A stretch of DNA of 10,851 bases, taken from the NCBI GenBank assembly GCA_043778415.1, contig JAYWGG010000364.1, forward strand, positions 1 through 10,851, given 5' to 3'. The notes under the pieces were generated by a model. It saw only the letters and a program-made list of their open reading frames with translations, had not been told where the DNA came from and searched no databases. The position numbers and the translations under genes were made by a program. Below, one piece after another: positions 1 to 6,247 of the stretch. The first letter of the stretch is position 1; each line of letters starts with the position of its first letter. This DNA comes from JAYUHK01 sp043778415 (GTDB lineage: Bacteria > Bacteroidota > Bacteroidia > Chitinophagales > Saprospiraceae).

Positions 1-2
1 TT

Positions 3-113
3 CGCCAGACGATATTTTTGCAAAAACTTGAATTTCTACAAGGCACGTCTGAAAAGGCAGTCACATTGTATAAAATGCTACTTGAAATTTTAGTAAAAAT
101 ATTTTTTGCGTAA
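3..113 (+). CDS. Possible 3' end of a plus-strand gene (partial)
   Basis: One plus-strand frame is open from the left edge to a TAA at 111-113. It gives 36 residues, beginning RQTIFLQKLEFLQ and ending EILVKIFFA, with an amphipathic helical look (alternating Leu/Ile and Lys/Glu). The other two plus frames are closed by position 93 or earlier. The tail would converge on radA, whose stop codon is 60 nt away. I recognise no family, and a 36-codon open frame at an edge can arise by chance, so this is only a candidate C-terminus of a gene that starts outside the window. Confidence 0.3.
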   Translation, partial: RQTIFLQKLEFLQGTSEKAVTLYKMLLEILVKIFFA

Positions 114-146
114 TATGAGTGATTAACAATTATTTGTGCAGATAAA

Positions 147-171
147 ACTAAAAACTAATCACTAAAAACTA
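147..171. repeat. 11-bp direct repeat, two copies
   Basis: ACTAAAAACTA occurs perfectly at 147-157 and again at 161-171, separated by ATC, giving a 14-bp period. It lies in the 59-bp gap between the possible plus-strand tail and the radA stop codon. It is a small AT-rich intergenic tandem repeat. No hairpin or terminator accompanies it, and its function is unknown. Confidence 0.7.
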
Positions 172-172
172 T

Positions 173-1552
173 TTAAGTAAATAAAGCGTGGTACAGCTCT
201 TCGATTTTACTAACCGTAGTAATTTTTATTCCATAACGCTCTGTTTGTAAGCCTTTCACGTTGTATTTTGAGATATAAATTTCTTTGAACCCCAATCGGT
301 CGGCTTCCTGAATCCGTTGCTCGATGCGATTGACGGCTCGAATCTCGCCGCTCAAACCTACTTCGCCCGCAAAACAGATGTTGCTCGGAATTGCAATATC
401 CTCCAACGAAGAAACCAGCGCGCTCAATATCGCCAAGTCAATAGCGGGGTCATCTACTCGTATTCCGCCAGCAATATTTAGAAAAACATCGTTTTGTCCG
501 AACTGAAATCCGCAGCGTTTTTCGAGGACTGCCAGCAACATACTCAGCCGTCGGAGGTCGAAGCCAGTCGCCGAGCGTTGCGGCGTTCCATATACCGCTT
601 TGCTCACCAAAGCCTGTGTTTCGATGAGCATTGGGCGCATTCCTTCCATCGTGGCGGCTATCGCACTTCCGCTCAATTCTTCGTCCTTTTGTGACAGCAA
701 TAATTCCGATGGATTGGAAACTTCTCGCAGTCCATTGGCTTGCATTTCGTAGATACCCATCTCGTCCGTAGAGCCAAAACGGTTTTTAATTGTCCGTAAA
801 ATCCGATAGGTATAGTGCTGGTCGCCCTCGAATTGCAGCACCGCATCTACGATGTGTTCGAGCAATTTGGGACCCGCTATAGTGCCATCTTTCGTAATAT
901 GTCCGATAATAAAAACGGGAATATTGGTTTCTTTGGCGAACCTTTGCAAGACTCCTGCGCACTCTCGCACCTGCGAAATACTGCCCGGCGTAGATTCGAT
1001 GTGCGGCGAAGAAAGCGTCTGAATAGAGTCAATAACTATCAAGTCGGGTTCCAATTCGTTGGCGTGCGTGAGTATTTTGTCACAGTTTGTTTCCGTCAAA
1101 ATATAGCAATCCGAGATGGCTTCGCCGATGCGGTCGGCACGCATTTTTATTTGTTCCTCACTTTCTTCGCCCGACACGTAGAGGATTTTTGCGCGGATTC
1201 CTAACGCTAATTGCAGCAAAAGCGTGGATTTTCCGATGCCAGGCTGCCCGCCAATCAGCACCAACGAGCCACTTACGATGCCGCCGCCCAATACACGATT
1301 GAGTTCGGCATCGGGCGTGACGAGCCGTTGTGAGTTGCCAGCTTTGATGTCGGGCAGTGCTACTGGGCGTGCTGCGTCCGCTTTACTTTTCGGACCTTTC
1401 CAAGCTGTTTGGCGGTCTTCTTGTGCGGACTCGCGGGCAAGAATTTCTTCGTGGTAAGTGTTCCAGTTTTCGCAGCCTACACACTTCCCGACCATCTTGG
1501 GAGAGATGGTGCCACATTCGGAACAGACAAATATTTTTTTTACTTTCGACAC
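173..1552 (-). CDS. radA: DNA repair protein RadA (Sms)
   Basis: RadA is a RecA-like ATPase that drives branch migration and processes recombination intermediates in the cytoplasm. In the 459-aa product the order is: a C4 zinc finger (Cys10, Cys13, Cys24, Cys27), Walker A GQPGIGKST at about 102-110, a Walker B strand ending LIVID at about 171-175, the RadA-specific KNRFG motif at about 256-260, and a C-terminal Lon-like domain ending with the conserved stretch AGEVGLSGEIR. The length matches the family. The start is chosen as GTG at 1550-1552, because the finger then begins about ten residues in, as in relatives. An ATG at 1625-1627 is in frame but would add 25 residues (MYGKKNKLVFEFQNN...) with no family counterpart. 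No Shine-Dalgarno sequence is visible. The gene is last in the minus-strand block and separated from the TrpF-like gene by a long non-coding stretch, so it probably has its own promoter. Confidence 0.96.
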   Translation of the reverse strand: MSKVKKIFVCSECGTISPKMVGKCVGCENWNTYHEEILARESAQEDRQTAWKGPKSKADAARPVALPDIKAGNSQRLVTPDAELNRVLGGGIVSGSLVLIGGQPGIGKSTLLLQLALGIRAKILYVSGEESEEQIKMRADRIGEAISDCYILTETNCDKILTHANELEPDLIVIDSIQTLSSPHIESTPGSISQVRECAGVLQRFAKETNIPVFIIGHITKDGTIAGPKLLEHIVDAVLQFEGDQHYTYRILRTIKNRFGSTDEMGIYEMQANGLREVSNPSELLLSQKDEELSGSAIAATMEGMRPMLIETQALVSKAVYGTPQRSATGFDLRRLSMLLAVLEKRCGFQFGQNDVFLNIAGGIRVDDPAIDLAILSALVSSLEDIAIPSNICFAGEVGLSGEIRAVNRIEQRIQEADRLGFKEIYISKYNVKGLQTERYGIKITTVSKIEELYHALFT

Positions 1553-1588
1553 GATATTGTTGCTAAATAGTGAATAAAAATAATTATT

Positions 1589-1717
1589 TTGGAACTCAAA
1601 AACCAATTTATTTTTTTTACCGTACATAGAGTAGAACGTTTTTTGGAGGTAGTAAAAACGGTCAGAAAAAAAAATAAAAAATAATTAATGGCTAAAATGT
1701 GACTTTTTGAGTTCCAA
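1589..1717. repeat. 14-bp perfect inverted repeat near radA start
   Basis: TTGGAACTCAAAAA at 1589-1602 has its exact reverse complement at 1704-1717, with 101 bp between the arms. Pairing stops at exactly 14 bp on both sides. The inner arm lies 37 nt upstream of the GTG start of radA and inside the unlikely ATG-extended reading frame. The arms could be binding sites in opposite orientation, a long-range stem in the radA leader, or the ends of a tiny decayed element. No transposase or target-site duplication was identified. Confidence 0.7.
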
Positions 1718-1805
1718 TCAGTCTTAACATCAAAATCGGTAAAACAGCTGGAACAAACGCCGAAAAATTGGCGCGATAAAGTTCAGCGATTTTAAGGATT
1801 ACGAG

Positions 1806-1825
1806 TTGTTTTTAATTGTTTTTAA
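1806..1825. repeat. 10-bp tandem repeat, two copies
   Basis: TTGTTTTTAA is present twice with no spacer, at 1806-1815 and 1816-1825. The period is close to one helical turn. It is flanked by a 7-bp inverted repeat (AAGGATT at 1794-1800 with AATCCTT at 1831-1837). It could be a regulatory site, but slippage in AT-rich DNA explains it equally well. Confidence 0.6.
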
Positions 1826-1867
1826 AGATAAATCCTTTTGAGTTTGACTTTTTTTTGAAAGTTGGAT

Positions 1868-1898
1868 TCAAATGCAGATTGTTTTCATTTGGTTTTTT
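1868..1898 (+). terminator. Weak terminator-like hairpin (plus strand)
   Basis: CAAATG (1869-1874) pairs with CATTTG (1886-1891) over an 11-nt loop. One further U-G pair can form at the base, and six T follow at 1893-1898. The stem is short and A/T-rich, so it is weak alone. It stands just upstream of a much stronger terminator in the same orientation, which makes a tandem arrangement conceivable. Confidence 0.3.
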
Positions 1899-1907
1899 GG
1901 GGTTATA

Positions 1908-1945
1908 CAAGGTGCTGCGCTCTTGCGTGGTGCCTTGTTTTTTTT
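1908..1945 (+). terminator. Strong intrinsic terminator, plus strand, without a matching gene
   Basis: CAAGGTGCTGCGC (1908-1920) pairs with GCGTGGTGCCTTG (1925-1937) over a TCTT loop, giving a 13-bp stem with four G-U pairs. Eight T follow at 1938-1945. Read as minus-strand RNA, the four G-U pairs become A-C mismatches and no T-run follows, so the structure is specific to plus-strand transcription. Both flanking genes are on the minus strand. The T-run overlaps the stop codon of the TrpF-like gene. Confidence 0.65.
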
Positions 1946-2585
1946 AACACTCCAACCGTTCCAATATCTCGTCTAAATCGTCAAAAGATTTCATACCTGT
2001 TTGCTCCTCTTCGCCTCCCGAAAGGTACAATCCAGAAGGCTGAAACTGCTCAATTACTTCCGCCACATTTTTTTCACTCAGGTCAATATCCCAAATAACA
2101 GCATATTTTTTGTTCATATTTTTCAGAAAAGCAGTCGAAAACGGTTTTTTATTTTTCAAATCTTCGTAAGAAATGTTATTTTTCTGAAAATTGAGGATAA
2201 AAAATTCGACGTATTGACTTTTCTCTTCTAATTGTAGCTCCAATTCTAATTCACTGCTTTCTTTTTGTAAAATAATTTCTTGGACAATAGAAAAATCTTG
2301 CAGGGCGGACAGCGTTTCGATAGGCGCGAACATTTCCAACTGTATTGCCTCCAACTGGATTGCTTTGGCGACGGCACGAATCTCGTCTGCCGTCTGAAAG
2401 CCGAAAGATCCGACTGTTTTCGGACATTCTACCCAAGCCCGAATAGCTGCGATGGCGGGCATTGGGAGGTAAAATTTGTCCGTAGGGTCGCAGCAAAATG
2501 ACAGCCATTCCGCTCCGGCGGCTGCAAAATATCTCGCATCGGTCAGGTTGGCGATGCGCCCAGCAAAAATTTTAGTTTTCAGCAT
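1944..2585 (-). CDS. TrpF-like (phosphoribosylanthranilate isomerase-related) barrel protein, probably not a TrpF enzyme
   Basis: This 213-aa protein has the TrpF length and pattern: an N-terminal KIFAGRIANLTDARYFAAAG where TrpF has K-I-C-G followed by a T-x-x-x-D-A helix, an IQLE strand (79-84) where TrpF has VQLHG, an IWDIDL strand (164-169) near the usual catalytic-Asp strand, and a C-terminal GLYLSGGEEEQTGMK (185-199) closely matching the TrpF phosphate-binding end. The catalytic Cys of KICG is replaced (F-A-G), and the His of QLHG is Glu. No GGTG/GGSG motif is seen. It therefore appears to be a TrpF-fold relative that lost or changed its activity; it should not be read as a tryptophan biosynthesis gene, and no trp genes are nearby. 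The ATG at 2583-2585 is 5 nt after the M48 protease stop, so the two are probably one operon. Residues 106-125 are Glu-rich. Confidence 0.7.
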   Translation of the reverse strand: MLKTKIFAGRIANLTDARYFAAAGAEWLSFCCDPTDKFYLPMPAIAAIRAWVECPKTVGSFGFQTADEIRAVAKAIQLEAIQLEMFAPIETLSALQDFSIVQEIILQKESSELELELQLEEKSQYVEFFILNFQKNNISYEDLKNKKPFSTAFLKNMNKKYAVIWDIDLSEKNVAEVIEQFQPSGLYLSGGEEEQTGMKSFDDLDEILERLEC

Positions 2586-2590
2586 TTTTT

Positions 2591-3385
2591 CTATCTCAAC
2601 AGGCTTTTTATTCGTGCATACTGCGTCGTGTTGGTGTTGCTACCCTTGCAGTTCATTTGTTTGGCTTTGGCTTCGATGGCTTGCACGCGGTTGGCGGGAT
2701 TGGGGTGCGTGCTCAAAAACTGTGGCGGCGTGCCTCCCTTGCTTTGTATTTTTTTGAAAAATCCTGCTGCGCCCGCCGCGTTGTAGGTAGTGCCGCAAAG
2801 GTAAAGCACCGAGTTGTCGTCCGCATCGCGCTCGTGGTCGCGACTGAAAGACAAGCCGACCAAACTTTCGGCGATTTGTCCCATTTGATTCTTTTTGCCC
2901 AGTGCGGCTTGCAGCAAAATATCCATGCCGTAGATTTTTGTCATTTGTTGGGTAGAGTGGCGATTGGCGGCGTGGGCGATTTCGTGACCCATCACGCCCG
3001 CGAGTTGGTCTTCTGAATCCAAGTATTTGATGATGCCAGTGTAAACATAAATGTAGCCGCCGGGCGTACAAAATGCGTTGAGTGTTTTGTCGTCGTTGAT
3101 GATTTTTACTTGCCAAGCGAAGTCGTTGCGGTGAGCTACTCTGCCCGTAGAGAGTATGTTTTTGGTAATATTTCGGATATAACCGTACACTTCTTCGTTG
3201 CCGTTTTCGGCGAGCAGTGGGTATTTAGAAGGGTTGGCGGCGATTTCGTCGCTCACTTGTTTGCCGAGTTTGATGTCTTCACTTACATCAAAGGCGTTCA
3301 TGTTGCTCCACGTTTTTTGAATGGTATTGCAGCTCAAAAACGGTAGGACGGCAAGCAAAAGGCTTGCGAATATTATTTTTTTCAT
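2591..3385 (-). CDS. M48-family zinc metalloprotease, predicted lipoprotein
   Basis: Starting at the ATG at 3383-3385, the 264-aa product begins with a lipoprotein signal (MKKIIFASLLLAVLPFLSC), with Cys19 as the lipidation site. The frame is open back to a TTG at 3475, but that start would bury the signal peptide. The protease domain carries HEIAH at 134-138 (two zinc His and the catalytic Glu), the third zinc ligand in ERDAD at about 185, and the family-typical STHPNPANR at 225-233 near the C-terminus. This matches the BepA/LoiP-like M48 group of envelope quality-control proteases, which degrade misfolded envelope proteins. It should be anchored on the periplasmic side of a membrane. The downstream TrpF-like gene begins 5 nt after its stop. 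A possible promoter overlaps the end of the DUF421 gene. The substrate cannot be inferred. Confidence 0.9.
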   Translation of the reverse strand: MKKIIFASLLLAVLPFLSCNTIQKTWSNMNAFDVSEDIKLGKQVSDEIAANPSKYPLLAENGNEEVYGYIRNITKNILSTGRVAHRNDFAWQVKIINDDKTLNAFCTPGGYIYVYTGIIKYLDSEDQLAGVMGHEIAHAANRHSTQQMTKIYGMDILLQAALGKKNQMGQIAESLVGLSFSRDHERDADDNSVLYLCGTTYNAAGAAGFFKKIQSKGGTPPQFLSTHPNPANRVQAIEAKAKQMNCKGSNTNTTQYARIKSLLR

Positions 3386-3445
3386 CGGATAATTATTTTT
3401 TAGTGAAAGTATGGAATGGAGAAAAGATAGATGATTTATTTTGTA

Positions 3446-3475
3446 CAAATTTTTACGGAAACCGTCGAGTGTCAA
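3446..3475 (-). promoter_or_regulatory. Possible promoter for the M48-TrpF-like operon
   Basis: On the minus strand a TTG (3473-3475, followed by ACA) is separated by 19 nt from AAAATTTG (3446-3453). The latter is one mismatch from the Bacteroidota -7 consensus TAnnTTTG. It would initiate roughly 50-60 nt upstream of the M48 ATG. It is a motif match only and overlaps the DUF421 stop codon. Confidence 0.3.
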
Positions 3476-3996
3476 GTTTTGTTCAGTCGTCCGCGCAATT
3501 TTTTTCTTTTGACGGGATTGGTAGTGGTAGTAGCTTTTTGAAAATCGTTGCTTATGATGCTAATATTTCCGTCCACTTCGAGCATCGCTAAATCGACTTG
3601 TTGAATATTTTGCACGCCATGTTCTCGGACGGCGGCTTCTAATTCGGAGAGTGTAATTTCGGCTTTTAGGCAGTTTAATGTCTGAATTTCGCCTTTATAA
3701 ATCAACAGAATAGCTTCGCCTTGAATCATCTTGTTGATGGTTGCGCTTCGGTACAAAACTTTTTTTAGGATAAAATTAGAGGCGAATAAGGCGAAGGCAG
3801 CCACAATGCCGCCCTGCAAGGAAGTATCTTGCCCGACCATTGCGTTCTGGACGGCGTTGCTAATCAAAAGTATAAACACCAAATCTACTACCGAAAGCTG
3901 CGCCAATTCTTTTTTACCAAAAATACGGATAGCGACGATGAGAAAAACGTAAACGGCGACTGACCGCCCGACGATTTCTAAATATTGATTTTGCAA
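3472..3996 (-). CDS. DUF421 / YetF-type membrane protein
   Basis: This 174-aa protein has three hydrophobic N-terminal segments (about 12-27, 36-53 and 62-80) and a short C-terminal soluble domain. The motif IRIFGKKELAQLSVVDLVF followed by LLISNAVQNAM is the hallmark of the DUF421/YetF family, and LEVDGNISII at 139-148 fits the conserved C-terminal domain. The family is found in the inner membrane and has no firmly established biochemical role. The start is a TTG at 3994-3996: no ATG exists between it and the upstream in-frame TGA at 4024-4026, and TM1 must be included. It follows the response regulator by 55 bp on the same strand. Co-transcription or regulation by that regulator is possible but unproven. 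The C-terminus is basic (KRKKLRGRLNK). Confidence 0.88.
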   Translation of the reverse strand: MQNQYLEIVGRSVAVYVFLIVAIRIFGKKELAQLSVVDLVFILLISNAVQNAMVGQDTSLQGGIVAAFALFASNFILKKVLYRSATINKMIQGEAILLIYKGEIQTLNCLKAEITLSELEAAVREHGVQNIQQVDLAMLEVDGNISIISNDFQKATTTTNPVKRKKLRGRLNKT

Positions 3997-4016
3997 ATTT
4001 AAAATTTCTATGATTG

Positions 4017-4030
4017 ATATTGGTCAATAT
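4017..4030. promoter_or_regulatory. Small dyad upstream of the DUF421 gene
   Basis: ATATTG (4017-4022) and CAATAT (4025-4030) form a 6+6 inverted repeat around GT, 20 nt upstream of the TTG start of the DUF421 gene. It has the size of a dimeric operator, for example for an OmpR- or MarR-type regulator. An AT-rich dyad this short can also occur by chance. Confidence 0.25.
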
Positions 4031-4051
4031 ATTTCGAGCAAAACGGCGATT

Positions 4052-4753
4052 TTAGTAGCGGAGTTTGAATCCTACGCTGTGAATATTTTCGATTTTGATG
4101 CGCTCATCGGACTTCAGGTATTTGCGAAGCCGCGAAATAAAAACGTCCATACTTCGCCCCATAAAATAATCGTCTTCGCCCCAAAGTGCCTCCAGAATCG
4201 TAGTCCGTTTGATGACATTATTTTTGTTTTCGATGAGCAGTTTGAGCAAATCCGCCTCTTTTTGGGTCATCGTTTTAGACTCCTCTTCCTCCAAGCGGAG
4301 CGTCAGATTGGCGTGGTCGAATTGGTATTTTCCGACCGTAATTATGGGTTTTTTTTCGCTTTTGTCGGGATAAGAAATTTTACTTCGCTTCAAAAAAATC
4401 TCTACTTTTAGTATCAGCTCCTCGATGCTGAAAGGCTTGGTGAGGTAGTCATCGCCGCCGATTTTTAAGCCGTTGAGTTTGTCTTCTTTGAGCGACTTGG
4501 CGGTCAAAAAAATAATCGGCACGTCGGCATTTTTTTTCCGAATTTCTTGCGCGAGGGCAAAACCATCTACATAAGGCAGCATCACGTCGAGAATGCAGAG
4601 GTCAAAATTTCCTTCTGCAATAGCCGTCATCGCTTCGCGACCGTCTGCGCAATAGCAAATCTCGTAACCTTGCAGCTCCAGATTGTCGCGAGTCACGAAG
4701 CTCAAACTTTCGTCGTCTTCCACATAGAGCAACCTTGCTTTCGTTATATTCAT
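4052..4753 (-). CDS. OmpR-family response regulator (RprY-like)
   Basis: This 233-aa cytoplasmic two-component regulator has an N-terminal receiver domain (about 7-125) with the acidic pair Asp13/Asp14 in YVEDD, the phospho-acceptor Asp56 in ILDVMLP, Thr84 in FLTAK and Lys106 in LTKPF. All the key phosphorylation residues are intact. The C-terminal winged-helix effector domain (about 136-233) includes TMTQKEADLLKLL and the recognition-helix region SMDVFISRLRKYL, ending HSVGFKLRY. The overall pattern resembles the RprY group of Bacteroidota regulators. No histidine kinase gene is adjacent, so it is an orphan within this window. It starts at ATG 4751-4753, preceded by an A8T7 tract on its own strand and a good TAnnTTTG promoter match. 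DUF421 lies 55 bp downstream on the same strand. Confidence 0.93.
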   Translation of the reverse strand: MNITKARLLYVEDDESLSFVTRDNLELQGYEICYCADGREAMTAIAEGNFDLCILDVMLPYVDGFALAQEIRKKNADVPIIFLTAKSLKEDKLNGLKIGGDDYLTKPFSIEELILKVEIFLKRSKISYPDKSEKKPIITVGKYQFDHANLTLRLEEEESKTMTQKEADLLKLLIENKNNVIKRTTILEALWGEDDYFMGRSMDVFISRLRKYLKSDERIKIENIHSVGFKLRY

Positions 4754-4801
4754 CGTAAAAAAATTTTTTTTAAGCGAAAAAAATATTCATAAAACACTTG
4801 G

Positions 4802-4830
4802 CAAATATAGAAAAAAATTGCGCCCCGAAG
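4802..4830 (-). promoter_or_regulatory. Promoter for the response regulator gene
   Basis: TATATTTG on the minus strand (4802-4809) is an exact match to TAnnTTTG. About 17-19 nt upstream is TTC (4827-4829), one base from the TTG -33 element. Initiation would give a leader of roughly 40-45 nt before the ATG at 4753. The -33 region overlaps the terminator hairpin of the upstream acyltransferase gene. Confidence 0.45.
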
Positions 4831-4835
4831 GCACA
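4811..4835 (-). terminator. Intrinsic terminator of the acyltransferase gene
   Basis: On the minus strand TGTGCC-TTCGG-GGCGCA forms a 6-bp stem (4819-4835) with a UUCGG loop and one U-G pair, followed by A and then seven T (4811-4817). It begins about 25 nt after the acyltransferase stop codon, in the correct orientation. It indicates that the acyltransferase and response regulator are transcribed separately. Confidence 0.62.
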
Positions 4836-4860
4836 GATGTTAAAAATAAGTATTTTTTCT

Positions 4861-6183
4861 TTATTCCTTACCAAAAAGCTGCTGCCGAATTTCAAGCCTT
4901 TCTTTTACTAATTTTTTACAAAGTGCGGACTGAAAAGCCACCACGCGCCAGCGACTGAACACACGCATCGAAAATTGTAAATATTCCCAAGCAAACCAAG
5001 CAAAAAACGGCAGCAAAAACATATAGACGGCTATAAAAAAGTAATTGGGCAAAAAATATTTTGCCAAACAAAATTCTAAACTGTAAAAGAAAGTGAATAA
5101 TAAAATGCCGCTCAACAACTTTATAGACGAAACATAACCGATGTAGGGACGAATTTTTTTGGCAGTCAGGGCAGCCAAAAAAGTCGGCAGCGCGTTGTGA
5201 AGCCAGCCCCAAGCGAAAATCGGAAATCCGATTATCAACAGCAAGGATTGAAAAAGCGACTTTACGAGCGATTTTTTTTGCGAAGCGTCAAAAATTGTTT
5301 GGTCAGCAAGTCTATTTTTTTTCAGTTGAAAATGATATGCGTCCAACTGTCGCCTGAAATATTGGCATTGCTCGGGGCTTTCTTTTTCAAAAATTCTCAA
5401 AAAAGTCAGTATCTTTTGGCTTCGCTCGTAGCTCCGCTCCGCGCCAAGCGGTTGCTCACTTTCGAGCATTTTTTCTATCCGAGTCAAAGTCGCGTCTTCG
5501 GCGGCACCGCTGGTGTGGATTAGAAGTTGCTGCATTTTTTGTTCCAGCACATTCGTCAGTTCGTGCGCAGCGTCGTAGGGATTTTTTTCGTAAAGACGCT
5601 GATAGTCAGCTACTTGTATCGGGCTGCCGATGTTCATTACTACGCGACTGCGAAATTCGTTGGCGGCAGAATAATTGATACCAACAGGAATAATTTGCAG
5701 TCCCAAGCTAAAACCATTGCGTTGCTCGGCATCGAAGGCAATGCGAGCAGCACCAGTTTTGAGTGGTCGCAGCCGCCGTTCCATAAAACTTGTCCCTTCG
5801 GCGGCGATGTAAAGGCAGCCGCCAGCCGCCAAAAAATCGGTCGCGCGGTCAAAAGCGGATTCGTTGGCGAGTGGCTGCCCGCCTGCATCTTGCGGGCGCG
5901 CAATCGGAATGCAGTAAAAAGTATTGAGAAACCAATTCAGAAACGGATGCCGAAATAAACTCACGTTGGCAAGAAAATGAACCATCGGCTGCACCCGAGA
6001 AGCGACAAAAATAGCGTCAATCAACGTATTGGGGTGATTGGAAACTAAAATCGTCGGCTTTCGGCGAGCTATCTGTCTGGCGGACTGCGGACGGACGACG
6101 ATGCTGGAGAAGTAAATCCGCGTCGCAAAGCGCGTCAGAGATTTGACCGCCTGATAAAATACGAAAAGAAACCATTTTGGCAT
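4861..6183 (-). CDS. PlsC-like 1-acylglycerol-phosphate-type acyltransferase, multi-domain membrane protein
   Basis: This 440-aa protein has a glycerolipid acyltransferase domain: motif I as NHPNTLID (49-56), FYCIPIARP (89-97), the EGTSFMERRLRPLKTGAAR block (128-146) corresponding to motif III, and IIPVGINY (164-171) as motif IV. The spacing H-x5-D, rather than H-x4-D, is typical of the subgroup carrying NHPN. The C-terminal half has at least three hydrophobic segments (about 308-331, 345-370, 376-402), so the protein is anchored in the inner membrane. The expected role is acyl transfer to a glycerol-phosphate or related lipid precursor; the exact acceptor is not inferable. The start is ATG 6181-6183. 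The frame is open up to 6369, but that extension would run antisense into the divergent ATPase gene. A terminator follows the stop codon. Confidence 0.87.
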   Translation of the reverse strand: MPKWFLFVFYQAVKSLTRFATRIYFSSIVVRPQSARQIARRKPTILVSNHPNTLIDAIFVASRVQPMVHFLANVSLFRHPFLNWFLNTFYCIPIARPQDAGGQPLANESAFDRATDFLAAGGCLYIAAEGTSFMERRLRPLKTGAARIAFDAEQRNGFSLGLQIIPVGINYSAANEFRSRVVMNIGSPIQVADYQRLYEKNPYDAAHELTNVLEQKMQQLLIHTSGAAEDATLTRIEKMLESEQPLGAERSYERSQKILTFLRIFEKESPEQCQYFRRQLDAYHFQLKKNRLADQTIFDASQKKSLVKSLFQSLLLIIGFPIFAWGWLHNALPTFLAALTAKKIRPYIGYVSSIKLLSGILLFTFFYSLEFCLAKYFLPNYFFIAVYMFLLPFFAWFAWEYLQFSMRVFSRWRVVAFQSALCKKLVKERLEIRQQLFGKE

Positions 6184-6203
6184 AAATAGATTTTTTACCT
6201 TTG
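6176..6203 (+). promoter_or_regulatory. Promoter for the ATPase/TOPRIM-like unit
   Basis: TACCTTTG at 6196-6203 is an exact match to TAnnTTTG. TTTG at 6176-6179 lies 16 nt upstream, a little closer than the usual 17-21. It would give a leader of about 35-40 nt to the ATG at 6248. The -33 element falls inside the start of the divergent acyltransferase gene, so the two units share the short 6184-6247 gap. Confidence 0.45.
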
Positions 6204-6247
6204 TGGCGTGAGAGATTTCTTGCGGCGGTAAAATTAAAAAAAATAAT

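Larger units (their letters stand above)
1553..1943. other. Non-coding stretch upstream of radA
   Basis: This 391-bp interval separates the radA GTG start from the end of the TrpF-like gene. It is AT-rich with homopolymer runs. It contains a 14-bp inverted repeat (1589-1602 with 1704-1717), a tandem 10-bp repeat at 1806-1825, and two plus-strand terminator-like hairpins at 1868-1898 and 1908-1945. I found no exact TAnnTTTG promoter on either strand and no convincing gene. A 39-codon minus-strand open stretch (1695-1811, stop at 1692-1694) has no ATG upstream of its hydrophobic part. The plus-strand terminators suggest an unrecognised short transcript here. Confidence 0.6.

Noticed and set aside
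815..1204. Plus-strand open frames inside radA (also 324-506, 494-694, 1087-1302, 1224-1457)
   Set aside because: They are antisense to a strongly supported RadA coding sequence, are rich in Cys, Arg and His, and show no family motif.
1692..1811. Minus-strand 39-codon open stretch with a hydrophobic helix
   Set aside because: It looks protein-like (ANFSAFVPAVLPILMLRLIG), but no start codon precedes that part and a TAA closes the frame upstream. It could be a gene remnant, but the support is too thin.
1872..1976. 34-codon hydrophobic plus-strand ORF (MQIVFIWFFGVIQG...)
   Set aside because: It spans both terminator-like structures and runs antisense into the end of the TrpF-like gene. The hydrophobicity follows from T-rich DNA, and there is no ribosome binding site.
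1944..2585. Annotation as a functional trpF
   Set aside because: The catalytic Cys and the QLHG motif are missing, so only a TrpF-like call is supported.
2657..3016. Plus-strand ORF of 119 codons opposite the M48 gene
   Set aside because: It is antisense to the HEIAH-containing protease sequence and has no recognisable motifs.
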